Assembly (NCBI RefSeq): GCF_938030785.1
Contig: NZ_CALHIK010000047.1
Coordinates: 1 to 8,101 of the forward strand
From: an uncultured Campylobacter sp.
GTDB taxonomy: Bacteria; Campylobacterota; Campylobacteria; Campylobacterales; Campylobacteraceae
Direction: 5' to 3'
DNA: 8,101 bases
Part shown: positions 1-5,725 of the stretch, in pieces
Position numbering within the stretch: the first letter of the stretch is position 1
Layout of the letters: each line of letters begins with the position of its first letter
Notes under the pieces: generated by a model
Databases searched by the model: none
What the model saw: the letters and a program-made list of their open reading frames with translations, nothing else
What the model was told of the DNA's origin: nothing
Made by a program: the position numbers and the translations under genes

Positions 1-4
1 GAAA

Positions 5-640
5 ATGGGAAAATCCGCCTTGGTGCTGGGCGCTACGGGCGTCGTGGGCAGGGAGCTGGCACGCGAGCTTTGCGAGAGTCCGGATTACGATGAGGTAGAG
101 GCGTGGGTGCGCCGCGAGATAGGCTTTTGCCACCCTAAGCTTCGCGCGCGGATCATTGATTTTGAGGGTATCTCGGATATCGCGCCGCATAAATTTGACG
201 AAATTTTTTGCGCGCTTGGCACGACGATGAAGCAGGCGGGCTCGCGCGAGGCGTTTTTGCGCGTGGATGTGGACTACGTCTATGCGGCGGCGAAGTGGGG
301 CAAAGCGGCGGACGCGCGGCGTTTCGTGCTCGTATCATCTCCGGGTGCGAGCGAAGGTTCGCCAAGCTTTTATCTGCGCGCCAAAGGACGTATTGAGCGG
401 CGCGTGAGCGAGCTTGGCTTTGACAGCCTTCAGATCGTCCGCCCGCCGATAATCTTGGGCGAGAGATTGGATGCTCGCCCGCTAGAACGGCTCGCGGCGG
501 CGGTTTTTAAACTGCTGCCCGCCTGCGTGCTCGGTAAATTTAGACCGCTTAGCGGCGCAAGTATCGCCCGCGCGATGATAAATGCGGCTAGCAGCGACGC
601 GTGCGGCGTGCAAATCTATGAGCAGCGGGAATTTCTATAA
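5..640 (+). CDS. NAD(P)-binding atypical short-chain dehydrogenase (HTATIP2/TIP30-like)
   Basis: A 211-residue Rossmann-fold protein, probably cytoplasmic, of the atypical SDR class that includes HTATIP2/TIP30-like oxidoreductases. The dinucleotide loop GATGVVG is at residues 9-15, right after the first beta strand, which supports the ATG at position 5 as the start; the ribosome binding site lies outside the window. Other visible family marks are CALGTT (69-74), a paired serine after a hydrophobic strand (VLVSS, 108-112), a YLRAK segment (Tyr123, Lys127) fitting the YxxxK catalytic pair, and RPPIILGER (146-154), typical of this subfamily. No membrane segment or signal peptide is seen. The length of about 210 residues is normal for the group, so the gene appears complete. 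The substrate cannot be read from the sequence. It converges with the gene ending at 720 and is followed by a long palindrome. The fold is secure; the reaction is unknown. Confidence 0.85.
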   Translation: MGKSALVLGATGVVGRELARELCESPDYDEVEAWVRREIGFCHPKLRARIIDFEGISDIAPHKFDEIFCALGTTMKQAGSREAFLRVDVDYVYAAAKWGKAADARRFVLVSSPGASEGSPSFYLRAKGRIERRVSELGFDSLQIVRPPIILGERLDARPLERLAAAVFKLLPACVLGKFRPLSGASIARAMINAASSDACGVQIYEQREFL

Positions 641-643
641 ATC

Positions 644-671
644 GCGGATAAAATTTTAAAATTTTATCCGC
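644..671. terminator. Perfect 28-bp palindrome, possible bidirectional terminator
   Basis: The left half GCGGATAAAATTTT is followed directly by its exact reverse complement. It begins 4 bases after the stop of the SDR gene and lies between two convergent genes, the usual place for a shared terminator. It differs from a textbook terminator because the GC-rich part is at the outer end of the stem, the AT-rich part is at the tip, and no U-run follows. A terminator role is inferred from position only. Confidence 0.5.
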
Positions 672-677
672 AGCCCA

Positions 678-693
678 GCATTAAATTTAGCCG
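678..693 (+). repeat. Intergenic 16-bp repeat, copy 1
   Basis: GCATTAAATTTAGCCG occurs here and again exactly at 6388-6403, with a one-mismatch copy at 6432-6447. All three copies lie in non-coding DNA downstream of genes. This copy overlaps a small stem (AGCCG 689-693 with CGGCT 702-706). The function is unknown. Confidence 0.6.
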
Positions 694-719
694 AGATGGA
701 GCGGCTGCATTTCGGCAGG

Positions 720-1697
720 CTAAAACAGCTCACGCTTCAGCCTAAAGATGCGCCTATAAATCGCGCTGTCTAGCTCGCCGCCGCTAAGAAAATCCAAATG
801 ATCCTGCCGCATCGCTTCATCCATAGCATAAAATGGCGAGACGCTTAGCACGCTTTCAAACAGCGACGCGCCGCCGCAAAATGCGCATCCGCCGTCTCCT
901 CCTTTAAAATACGCAGGCGCGCTTACGATCTCCACGGCGTAGGGATCGTAAGCGATAAACAGCCCGAATGAATTTGGCTCAAATAGCGAAAATTTAGGGT
1001 TCTTGGGCTGTTTCTCGTGCGGCAGAGCCACCTCGCTTGGATCGGGTTCGTCGCCGAAACGCCAAAGCGTGCGCGCCCCGCATCCCGCCAGATACTCCCA
1101 CTCATCCTCGCTAGGCAGGCTAAATCCGTCCTTTTGCAGGCTCGCCTCAAGCTCTTCGTGCGTCACGTCTCTAAACAAAAATGCTCGAATTTTGTCCTCT
1201 TTGCGGACCAGCTTTAGCGCGCCGCTAAGGGTTAGCACCGAGGAGTTTTTGTATTCGCCGCGCAAAAACTGCTCTATATCGCGCTCGTAAGCTTTAAGTC
1301 TCGCATCGTCCGCGCCGGCCTCGAACCAGCTAAGCTCGCTCGCCCTGCGTTCGACCAGCATCGCGGAAATTTTAGCGCGGCGAAGCAGCGAGGTCTGCTG
1401 CGCGACGTATTCGCGCAGACTTTGCTCGCTGCCGCAAAACTCGCACTGCTCTTTGATTTTAGCCGCCGAAATTTCATCCAAAACGGCGAAACCATCCCAT
1501 CCAAGCACCGGCTCGCCGCTTGGAATAAAAACAAATTCGCTCCCTTTAAAATCGAAAACGCCCGTCTCGAAGCTGTCGCCGCCGCACCTAAACGTAGTCA
1601 AATTTAAAAATTTAAACTGCGGATGCGCGGCTGAAATTTTAAGCATCAAATTTTGCTTTTCGCTAGGATTTAGCTTTTCAAATTCCTCTTTGTCCAT
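720..1697 (-). CDS. FGE-sulfatase (SUMF1-like) domain protein with degenerate active site
   Basis: A 325-residue soluble protein without signal peptide. The segment after residue about 52 resembles the formylglycine-generating-enzyme / SUMF1 fold: FVFIPSGEPVLGWDGF (55-70) matches the family's opening strand, FSLPSEDEWEYLAG (192-205) matches the hallmark (R)LPTEAEWEYAARGG, and LWRFGDE (211-217) plus PNSFGLF (241-247) match the later YPWG and NxFGLYDM motifs. The C-terminal block differs: the catalytic RGGSW-type region with its two cysteines is replaced by KGGDGGCAFCGG (265-276). A second similar motif, CEFC, is at 85-88. Residues 90-180 are charged and partly helical, an insertion relative to simple FGEs. 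I infer a non-canonical member, perhaps metal-binding, rather than an active formylglycine enzyme. The start is supported by AAGGGG (1704-1709, minus strand) six bases upstream. It diverges from the sulfotransferase gene; any functional link is unproven. Confidence 0.7.
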   Translation of the reverse strand: MDKEEFEKLNPSEKQNLMLKISAAHPQFKFLNLTTFRCGGDSFETGVFDFKGSEFVFIPSGEPVLGWDGFAVLDEISAAKIKEQCEFCGSEQSLREYVAQQTSLLRRAKISAMLVERRASELSWFEAGADDARLKAYERDIEQFLRGEYKNSSVLTLSGALKLVRKEDKIRAFLFRDVTHEELEASLQKDGFSLPSEDEWEYLAGCGARTLWRFGDEPDPSEVALPHEKQPKNPKFSLFEPNSFGLFIAYDPYAVEIVSAPAYFKGGDGGCAFCGGASLFESVLSVSPFYAMDEAMRQDHLDFLSGGELDSAIYRRIFRLKRELF

Positions 1698-1724
1698 CTG
1701 CCGCCCCTTGGTTAAATTTGACGA

Positions 1725-1730
1725 ATTTTA
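1725..1730 (-). promoter_or_regulatory. Possible -10 box for the FGE-like gene
   Basis: On the minus strand TAAAAT lies 27 bases upstream of the start codon, within GCTAAAATTC. There is no recognisable -35 box, which is usual for sigma-70 promoters of this bacterial group. It is a weak call because TAAAAT words are frequent in this DNA. Confidence 0.3.
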
Positions 1731-1802
1731 GCAGACGCGCGAGTAAAAACGGATTAAGCGGTGAAATTTGAAGCTGATCTTTGCGCCTTGTCCGCGCCGC
1801 TT

Positions 1803-1830
1803 GCGAAATTTCGCTCTGCCGCGAAATTGC
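1803..1830 (+). promoter_or_regulatory. Palindrome and half-repeat over the astA -35 region, candidate operator
   Basis: A perfect 12-bp palindrome GCGAAATTTCGC (1803-1814) is followed by a second, shorter copy GCGAAATTGC (1821-1830), set 18 bases start to start. The pair ends just before the TATAAT box of astA, so a bound regulator would overlap RNA polymerase contacts. AAATTT words are common in this DNA, so chance is possible. Confidence 0.35.
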
Positions 1831-1832
1831 GA

Positions 1833-1838
1833 TATAAT
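1833..1838 (+). promoter_or_regulatory. Sigma-70 -10 box for astA
   Basis: TATAAT, a perfect consensus -10 hexamer, lies 117 bases before the astA start codon and implies a leader of about 105-110 nt. No TTGACA-like -35 is evident, as is common in Campylobacter promoters. The long leader could carry regulation, but I see no strong RNA structure in it. Confidence 0.6.
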
Positions 1839-1954
1839 GGCTAAAGAAATTTAAAGCGCCAGGGTTGGCTGTTTAAGCAAGCCTTTATGCGGGCGCGATT
1901 TTGAAGCGATTTTTGCGTAGTAAAATTTGATAAATTTACCCAAAAGGAGCGAAT

Positions 1955-3727
1955 ATGCGTAAGAATTTTTTCGGTTCTATCGTTTTGGCTGCGGCCTTGG
2001 CAGGCGGCGCGTTTATAGCGGTGCCGCAGACTGCGAGTGCGGGCGTTTTGGCGCATCAGGTAAAAACCCAGGGCGAGCTTGGCTCGGTATTTATCAACCC
2101 ATACGACGTGGCGCCTCTGACCGCTATCATCGATCGCGCGGGCAAGGATATCAAGGATATCCACGTGCGGGTGCTGGGTAAACCTAGCGGCGGCATCGAC
2201 ATCGCCTATAACGTCTCCGAGCATGCGCTGCTGACGCATGACGGCGTGCCGATCTGGGGGCTGTATCCGGACTATCTAAACGAGGTCGAAGTAAGCTACG
2301 TTTTTAACGGCGAAAAGAAGGTTGAGAAGTATAAAATTTACGCTCAGCCGATCGTGACGTATAGCCGCGATTATAGATTTAGCCACATGCAAAAGATGAA
2401 GGTTAAAAAGGTCGATCCTGCCTTTAAAAACAGGCTCTATCTCATCAACAACACCATCACGAGCGTTTATAAGCCGCTTGATTGGAAAAACGGCGGTGCT
2501 GCTAGCTGGAACGACTTCACCGAAAATTTCGTCGTCGATACGCAGGGCGAGGTCAGATGGTATCTGGACTATCAGAAATTTTACGACCGCAGCGAGCGCA
2601 GAGTGATGGACGGCGGCATGATGATGGGCTTTCATCAGCTGCCAAACGGCGATCTGAGCTGGGGCATGGCGCAGCGATATATGCGCTACGATATGATGGG
2701 CAAAGAGGTGTATAATCGCGAGCTGCCGCGCGGCTACATCGACCTTAGCCACGAGGTGATGCCGCTTAAGGGCGATCACTTGCTGCTTCGCGTCGGTAAA
2801 TACAACTACCACCACGCAGACGGCAGGATCTCGCACACGATCAGAGATCACATCATCGAAGTGGACGGCAGCGGCAAGGTCGTGGACGAGTGGGATCTGA
2901 ATGAAATTTTCGGCAAAAACGTCTACCGCAGCAACCTCATCAAGGCTCTTGACGCTCGCGCCGTGTGCCTAAATATCGACATGGACGCCAAAGAGATCAA
3001 AATCAGCGACGATCTGCCTTTCGGCGACGTGACCTCGACCGGCACTGGACGCAACTGGGCGCACGTAAACTCGATCTCATACGATCCTAGCGACGACGGC
3101 ATCATCCTCTCGCTTCGCCACCAAGGCATCGTTAAGATCGGTCGCGACAAAAAGGTAAAATGGATCCTGGCATCGCCTGAGGGCTGGAGCGCGGACTTTA
3201 AAGAAAAAGTGCTTACCCCTGTGGATAAAAACGGCAACAAAATCAAATGTGAAAACTCAAAATGCGAGGGCGACTTCGACTGGTCGTGGACGCAGCACAC
3301 CGCGTGGCTCACTCCGCGCTACGATAACAAGGGCTCCGTCAAGCACATCAGCGTATTTGACAACGGCGACGGCCGTGGCATGGAGCAGCCTGCGCTAAAA
3401 GAGCAAAAATACTCCCGCGCGGTCGAGTACAAGATCGACGAGAAAAAGGGCACGGTCGAGCAGACGTGGGAGTTTGGCAAGGAGCGCGGATTTGACTTTT
3501 ACAGCGCAGTCACCAGCAATGTCGAGTGGCAAAAAGATAAAAGCACCTACTTTATCTCAAGCTCAAACGTCTATCTGCTAAAGCCCGATAAGACGATAAA
3601 AATGGTGCTCGTGGAGATCGATCCAAAGACAAACGACGTCAAATTTGAAATGGACGTGGAGTCCGCGTCTAGAGACGACGTCGCATACCGCGCGATGGTG
3701 ATCGATCCGAATATCTTTGAGTATTAA
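1955..3727 (+). CDS. astA: Periplasmic arylsulfate sulfotransferase
   Basis: A 590-residue enzyme of the AssT family, which moves a sulfuryl group from one phenolic sulfate to another phenol acceptor in the periplasm, without PAPS. A Sec signal peptide is clear: MRK, a hydrophobic stretch, and cleavage after ASA at residue 29. The family's active-site residues line up by spacing with the E. coli enzyme: His266 (DLSHEVMPL), His370 (NWAH), Arg388 (LSLRHQ) and the catalytic, sulfate-accepting His448 (TQHTAWL). Cys432 and Cys437 sit 11 residues before His448 and match the structural disulfide of E. coli AssT. The one other cysteine is Cys338. Full length (about 590-600 is usual) with no breaks. 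AAAAGGAG at 1942-1949 supports the ATG. It is monocistronic on visible evidence; a DsbA-type oxidase lies 2 kb downstream, a known kind of partner. No dsbI/dsbB is present in the window. Physiological acceptor unknown. Confidence 0.95.
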   Translation: MRKNFFGSIVLAAALAGGAFIAVPQTASAGVLAHQVKTQGELGSVFINPYDVAPLTAIIDRAGKDIKDIHVRVLGKPSGGIDIAYNVSEHALLTHDGVPIWGLYPDYLNEVEVSYVFNGEKKVEKYKIYAQPIVTYSRDYRFSHMQKMKVKKVDPAFKNRLYLINNTITSVYKPLDWKNGGAASWNDFTENFVVDTQGEVRWYLDYQKFYDRSERRVMDGGMMMGFHQLPNGDLSWGMAQRYMRYDMMGKEVYNRELPRGYIDLSHEVMPLKGDHLLLRVGKYNYHHADGRISHTIRDHIIEVDGSGKVVDEWDLNEIFGKNVYRSNLIKALDARAVCLNIDMDAKEIKISDDLPFGDVTSTGTGRNWAHVNSISYDPSDDGIILSLRHQGIVKIGRDKKVKWILASPEGWSADFKEKVLTPVDKNGNKIKCENSKCEGDFDWSWTQHTAWLTPRYDNKGSVKHISVFDNGDGRGMEQPALKEQKYSRAVEYKIDEKKGTVEQTWEFGKERGFDFYSAVTSNVEWQKDKSTYFISSSNVYLLKPDKTIKMVLVEIDPKTNDVKFEMDVESASRDDVAYRAMVIDPNIFEY

Positions 3728-3748
3728 ATTTAGCTAAATTTAGCCTTT

Positions 3749-3781
3749 GCTCGCCGTTTGGCGCTAGTTGCCGCAGCGAGC
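3749..3781 (+). terminator. Possible astA terminator hairpin
   Basis: GCTCGC (3749-3754) pairs with GCGAGC (3776-3781), with an inner GGC/GCC pairing. It starts 21 bases after the astA stop and is followed at a distance by GATTTTG. The stem is interrupted and the T-run is short, so this is a tentative terminator. Confidence 0.4.
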
Positions 3782-3979
3782 GGGGCTAGATTTTGTGCTG
3801 CCGGCAGCCGTAGGTCGGAATTTTGCCCGCTACATTTTACTTGCCGCCGCCAAAATCCGGCACTTGGCTAGATTGCGTTTTGCCGCTTCGCGCTTTTGGC
3901 GCCTGCGATGCGGCGAGCGGGGATTTACGGTGCGGCGGGATTAAATTTGAAAGAGGAATTTAGCCCGCCGTCTAGCTAA
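3782..3979. other. Non-coding GC-rich stretch downstream of astA
   Basis: No start codon with a ribosome binding site and no convincing reading frame is seen here. The stretch is rich in GCCGCC/GCGGC words, carries CGAGCGGGGAT at 3914-3924, and contains the hairpin at 3932-3969. It ends where the composition changes sharply to the AT-rich islet. Confidence 0.5.
3932..3969. repeat. Intergenic hairpin element, copy A
   Basis: GGCGGG (3934-3939) pairs with CCCGCC (3964-3969), and TAAATT (3942-3947) pairs with AATTTA (3957-3962), leaving a 9-base loop. A related hairpin with the same left flank (GCGGCGGG, a 4-5 base variable part, then ATTTGAAA) and the same right arm (AATTTA then CCCGC) is at 4610-4639. 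The two copies bracket the AT-rich islet. This could be a terminator or a dispersed repeat. Confidence 0.5.
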
Positions 3980-4045
3980 AAGAGAGGAGCTCCAAAACTG
4001 TATTGGATACCTCATAGCGGAACGACTTACCACTTTGCAGGATAA
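3980..4045 (+). pseudogene. Headless reading-frame remnant just before the membrane gene
   Basis: An open frame of 21 codons follows an in-frame TAA at 3977-3979 and ends at TAA 4043-4045. Its product end reads KLYWIPHSGTTYHFAG, which looks like real protein sequence rather than random translation (Trp, Tyr, His and Gly rich). No ATG or GTG start is present. It stops 3 bases before the next gene, and its last codons supply that gene's AGGA ribosome binding site, as in a coupled gene pair. I infer the C-terminal tail of a lost upstream gene. It could instead be a non-coding leader; the family is not recognised. Confidence 0.35.
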
Positions 4046-4048
4046 AAA

Positions 4049-4471
4049 ATGACAAAGAATATTACCGTTTGGATTTTTAGCGTACTGTTTTTGCTGATTA
4101 CTTGTGTAGGGATCAAAGATTTTTATCAAACGATGACCTATGATGAAGTTTATATCGGCAGCCATTTTGGGGCAGGAGGTCTGATTTATTTCAAAGATTA
4201 TCCTTTATTATTGGCTATTTTATTCGGTATTACGGTATTCTTACCTCCTATAAGCGTTGTTATGGTGCTGCTATTTCGCAAGAAAGTAGCTGCTTCTATT
4301 ATGATGTATGCTCTTGCGGCAATGGTGTTTTTAGATATCTATACCTTTTGCTTTCGTAATCGCTGGCAATTATTAGGGGAACAAACCTCTATATTTGATA
4401 TAGCGATCTTAGGGATATATCTTTTATACTACTTATACCTTTTGTTGCTAAAGAAGCACATAATTAAGTAG
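4049..4471 (+). CDS. Unrecognised four-helix inner-membrane protein, AT-rich
   Basis: A 140-residue protein that I cannot assign to a family. Four hydrophobic helices are predicted by eye at about residues 7-22, 52-76, 81-101 and 115-135. RKK (77-79) between helices 2 and 3 and KKHIIK at the C-terminus fit an inner-membrane protein with both ends in the cytoplasm. The loop at 23-51, rich in Tyr and Gly, would face the periplasm. It has only two cysteines (Cys19, Cys101) and no CxxC, so it is not a DsbB/DsbI. AGGA at 4039-4042 supports the ATG. Base and codon use differ from the neighbours: AT-rich, many TTA leucine codons, and no AAATTT words. This suggests recent transfer. Small four-helix proteins following a coupled upstream gene are often immunity proteins of polymorphic toxins, but that is only a guess here. 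Confidence 0.7.
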   Translation: MTKNITVWIFSVLFLLITCVGIKDFYQTMTYDEVYIGSHFGAGGLIYFKDYPLLLAILFGITVFLPPISVVMVLLFRKKVAASIMMYALAAMVFLDIYTFCFRNRWQLLGEQTSIFDIAILGIYLLYYLYLLLLKKHIIK

Positions 4472-4547
4472 AGGGGAAGTCGCTACCGACGAGCGGGGAT
4501 ATTGCGATGCGCGAAAACGCCTAAACGCGGTATAAGGTACTGAGAAT

Positions 4548-4569
4548 AGAGCCCAAGGAGCTAGGCTCT
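4548..4569 (+). terminator. Weak hairpin after the membrane gene
   Basis: AGAGCC (4548-4553) pairs with GGCTCT (4564-4569) across a 10-base loop and is followed by TAAAAT. The stem is only 6 bp with no T-run, so a terminator role for the membrane gene is tentative. Confidence 0.3.
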
Positions 4570-4609
4570 TAAAATAGCGGCGCTACGCTTGGTTAAATTT
4601 AGAATTTAC

Positions 4610-4639
4610 GCGGCGGGTTGGATTTGAAATTTAACCCGC
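4610..4639. repeat. Intergenic hairpin element, copy B
   Basis: GCGGGTT (4613-4619) pairs perfectly with AACCCGC (4633-4639). Left flank and right arm match copy A at 3932-3969. An alternative, longer pairing is possible: 4608-4618 with 4653-4663, 10 of 11 matched, which would compete with the inner stem. It lies downstream of both the membrane gene and the binding-protein gene. Confidence 0.5.
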
Positions 4640-4672
4640 TTGCTTAAATTTTACCCACCGCGTCGTTGAAAT

Positions 4673-4712
4673 TCGGCTTATCAAAATTTGCCGAGTCTTA
4701 TCTTTTAAGACT
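4673..4712 (-). terminator. Tandem small hairpins after the binding-protein gene
   Basis: Immediately after the stop codon (minus strand) AGTCTT/AAGACT (4694-4699 with 4707-4712) forms a 6-bp stem, followed by a second stem GCCGA/TCGGC. Both have AT-rich loops. The position fits transcription termination, but the stems are weak. Confidence 0.4.
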
Positions 4713-4718
4713 TAAATT

Positions 4719-5561
4719 CTACTCGCTTATAAAATATTTTTGAGCGTAAGCGGCGTCGTTGTAAAGTCCTTCTCCGTATTTATCTTTGCCGTAATTTTTA
4801 ATGATCTCCTGCCCCGCGCTAGAAGCTACGAAATCTATAAAATCTTTCGATTTCTTGCTTTTGGTAGTATCGCTATCGTTTTGTCTTAGGGCGCAATACG
4901 TATTTATTAGATATTTATCGCCGCGAAATAGAATTTCGCTGGATTTTATATCTTTTTTTGCCACGACCCAAGTACTGCTATCGCTCATAAAATATGCTCC
5001 ATTTTTATCGGCTTTTAAAAGAGTTGCTAACATAAAATCTTTATTTGCCTCGTACCACTGGCCTTGCGGAGTGATATTTGCCATTTTCCAGATACTAAGC
5101 TCTTTTTTATGGGTTCCGGAGTTGTCCGCTCTGGTGTAAAAAAGGCTTTGGGATTTGGCTATGTCGGTATAGGCTTCTGTTGCGCTTTGGGCGGTTTTTA
5201 TCTTTGCGGGATCGCTTTTAGGCCCTATGATAAAAAACTCGTTTGATCCGATCAATGTCCTTTGCGTAGCCCAGCCCTCTTTTACGGCGCTTATTTCCGC
5301 CTTTGGAGCGTGGACCATAGCGATATCTATCTTTTTATTTTTCAAAAGTTCGAGAGTCTGACCGCTTCCTGCTTTTATCCAGCAAATTTTGGTATCATTC
5401 GCCTTGCTAAATTCATTAGATAGAACTTCGAGTAGCCCAAGTTCTCCCGGACTTCCCGTAGCAAGCTTTAGCTCCGTTTTTCCGTCTCCATACACTGCGG
5501 TGCACTCACTCGCCATCAAGCCGACGCATAGCAAAATTGCGATACAAATAGACTTTTTCAT
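4719..5561 (-). CDS. TupA-like periplasmic tungstate/oxyanion-binding protein
   Basis: A 280-residue solute-binding protein resembling TupA, the periplasmic receptor of tungstate ABC importers. An N-terminal signal peptide (MKK, then a hydrophobic core to about residue 17) indicates export. Family marks: ELKLATGSPGELGLLEVL (30-47), GSGQTLELL (65-73), IDIAMVHAPKAE (78-89), EFFIIGPKSDPA (108-119), FYTRADNSGTHKKE (141-154) and a C-terminal SSAGQEIIKNYG (247-258). Usual TupA proteins have TTTS in the first motif, where it contacts the anion; here it reads TGSP, so the ligand may differ (molybdate, phosphate or another anion). No permease or ATPase gene is adjacent in the window, so it would need a transporter encoded elsewhere. 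The start is set by AAGGAGC (5566-5572, minus strand). It is more AT-rich than astA and dsbA and diverges from the DsbA-type gene. Confidence 0.8.
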   Translation of the reverse strand: MKKSICIAILLCVGLMASECTAVYGDGKTELKLATGSPGELGLLEVLSNEFSKANDTKICWIKAGSGQTLELLKNKKIDIAMVHAPKAEISAVKEGWATQRTLIGSNEFFIIGPKSDPAKIKTAQSATEAYTDIAKSQSLFYTRADNSGTHKKELSIWKMANITPQGQWYEANKDFMLATLLKADKNGAYFMSDSSTWVVAKKDIKSSEILFRGDKYLINTYCALRQNDSDTTKSKKSKDFIDFVASSAGQEIIKNYGKDKYGEGLYNDAAYAQKYFISE

Positions 5562-5596
5562 ATCTGCTCCTTGTTTTGAAATGTAAAATTTCGGGC

Positions 5597-5602
5597 ATTA
5601 TA
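5597..5602 (-). promoter_or_regulatory. -10 box for the binding-protein gene
   Basis: On the minus strand TATAAT, preceded by TTG, lies 35 bases before the start codon. This perfect hexamer in an AT-rich divergent intergenic region is a good sigma-70 candidate. No clear -35 box is visible. Confidence 0.55.
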
Positions 5603-5692
5603 CAACTAAAGAATCAATGCTTTTGCTAATGGTTGAAGAAGCAAAAAAGCGTTCATTGCCTAGATTTTATTTCAAATTTACCCTTTCTTTTA

Positions 5693-5698
5693 TACAAT
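5693..5698 (+). promoter_or_regulatory. -10 box for the DsbA-type gene
   Basis: TACAAT within TTTTATACAATC lies 27 bases before the start codon of the DsbA-type gene. It differs from TATAAT by one base. The upstream T-rich stretch resembles Campylobacter promoters. The promoter of the divergent binding-protein gene is about 90 bases away. Confidence 0.5.
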
Positions 5699-5725
5699 CT
5701 TTAAAATTTACCGCAAAGGAATTCG

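Noticed and set aside
1003..1607. Several plus-strand and alternate-frame open frames inside the FGE-like gene
   Set aside because: They overlap the coherent 325-residue frame, which has domain motifs and a ribosome binding site; the others have low-complexity Ser/Arg-rich products typical of shadow frames.
720..1697. The FGE-like protein as maturation enzyme for the sulfotransferase
   Set aside because: AssT enzymes use a catalytic histidine, not formylglycine, and this protein lacks the normal FGE catalytic region and a signal peptide.
1837..1854. A five-codon leader peptide (MAKEI) in the astA leader
   Set aside because: It overlaps the -10 box itself, so it would not be transcribed, and it has no ribosome binding site.
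2276..2851. A 191-codon open frame on the minus strand inside astA
   Set aside because: It lies wholly antisense to a well-conserved enzyme gene, its product resembles no family, and it follows from the GC-rich codon pattern of astA. The same applies to the frame at 2923-3312.
4049..4471. The four-helix membrane protein as a missing DsbB/DsbI partner for the nearby DsbA
   Set aside because: It has only two cysteines, far apart, and no CxxC or second periplasmic cysteine pair, which DsbB/DsbI proteins need.
4801..5586. Plus-strand frames opposite the binding-protein gene
   Set aside because: The minus-strand frame has TupA-family motifs along its whole length; the plus-strand frames have none and lack ribosome binding sites.
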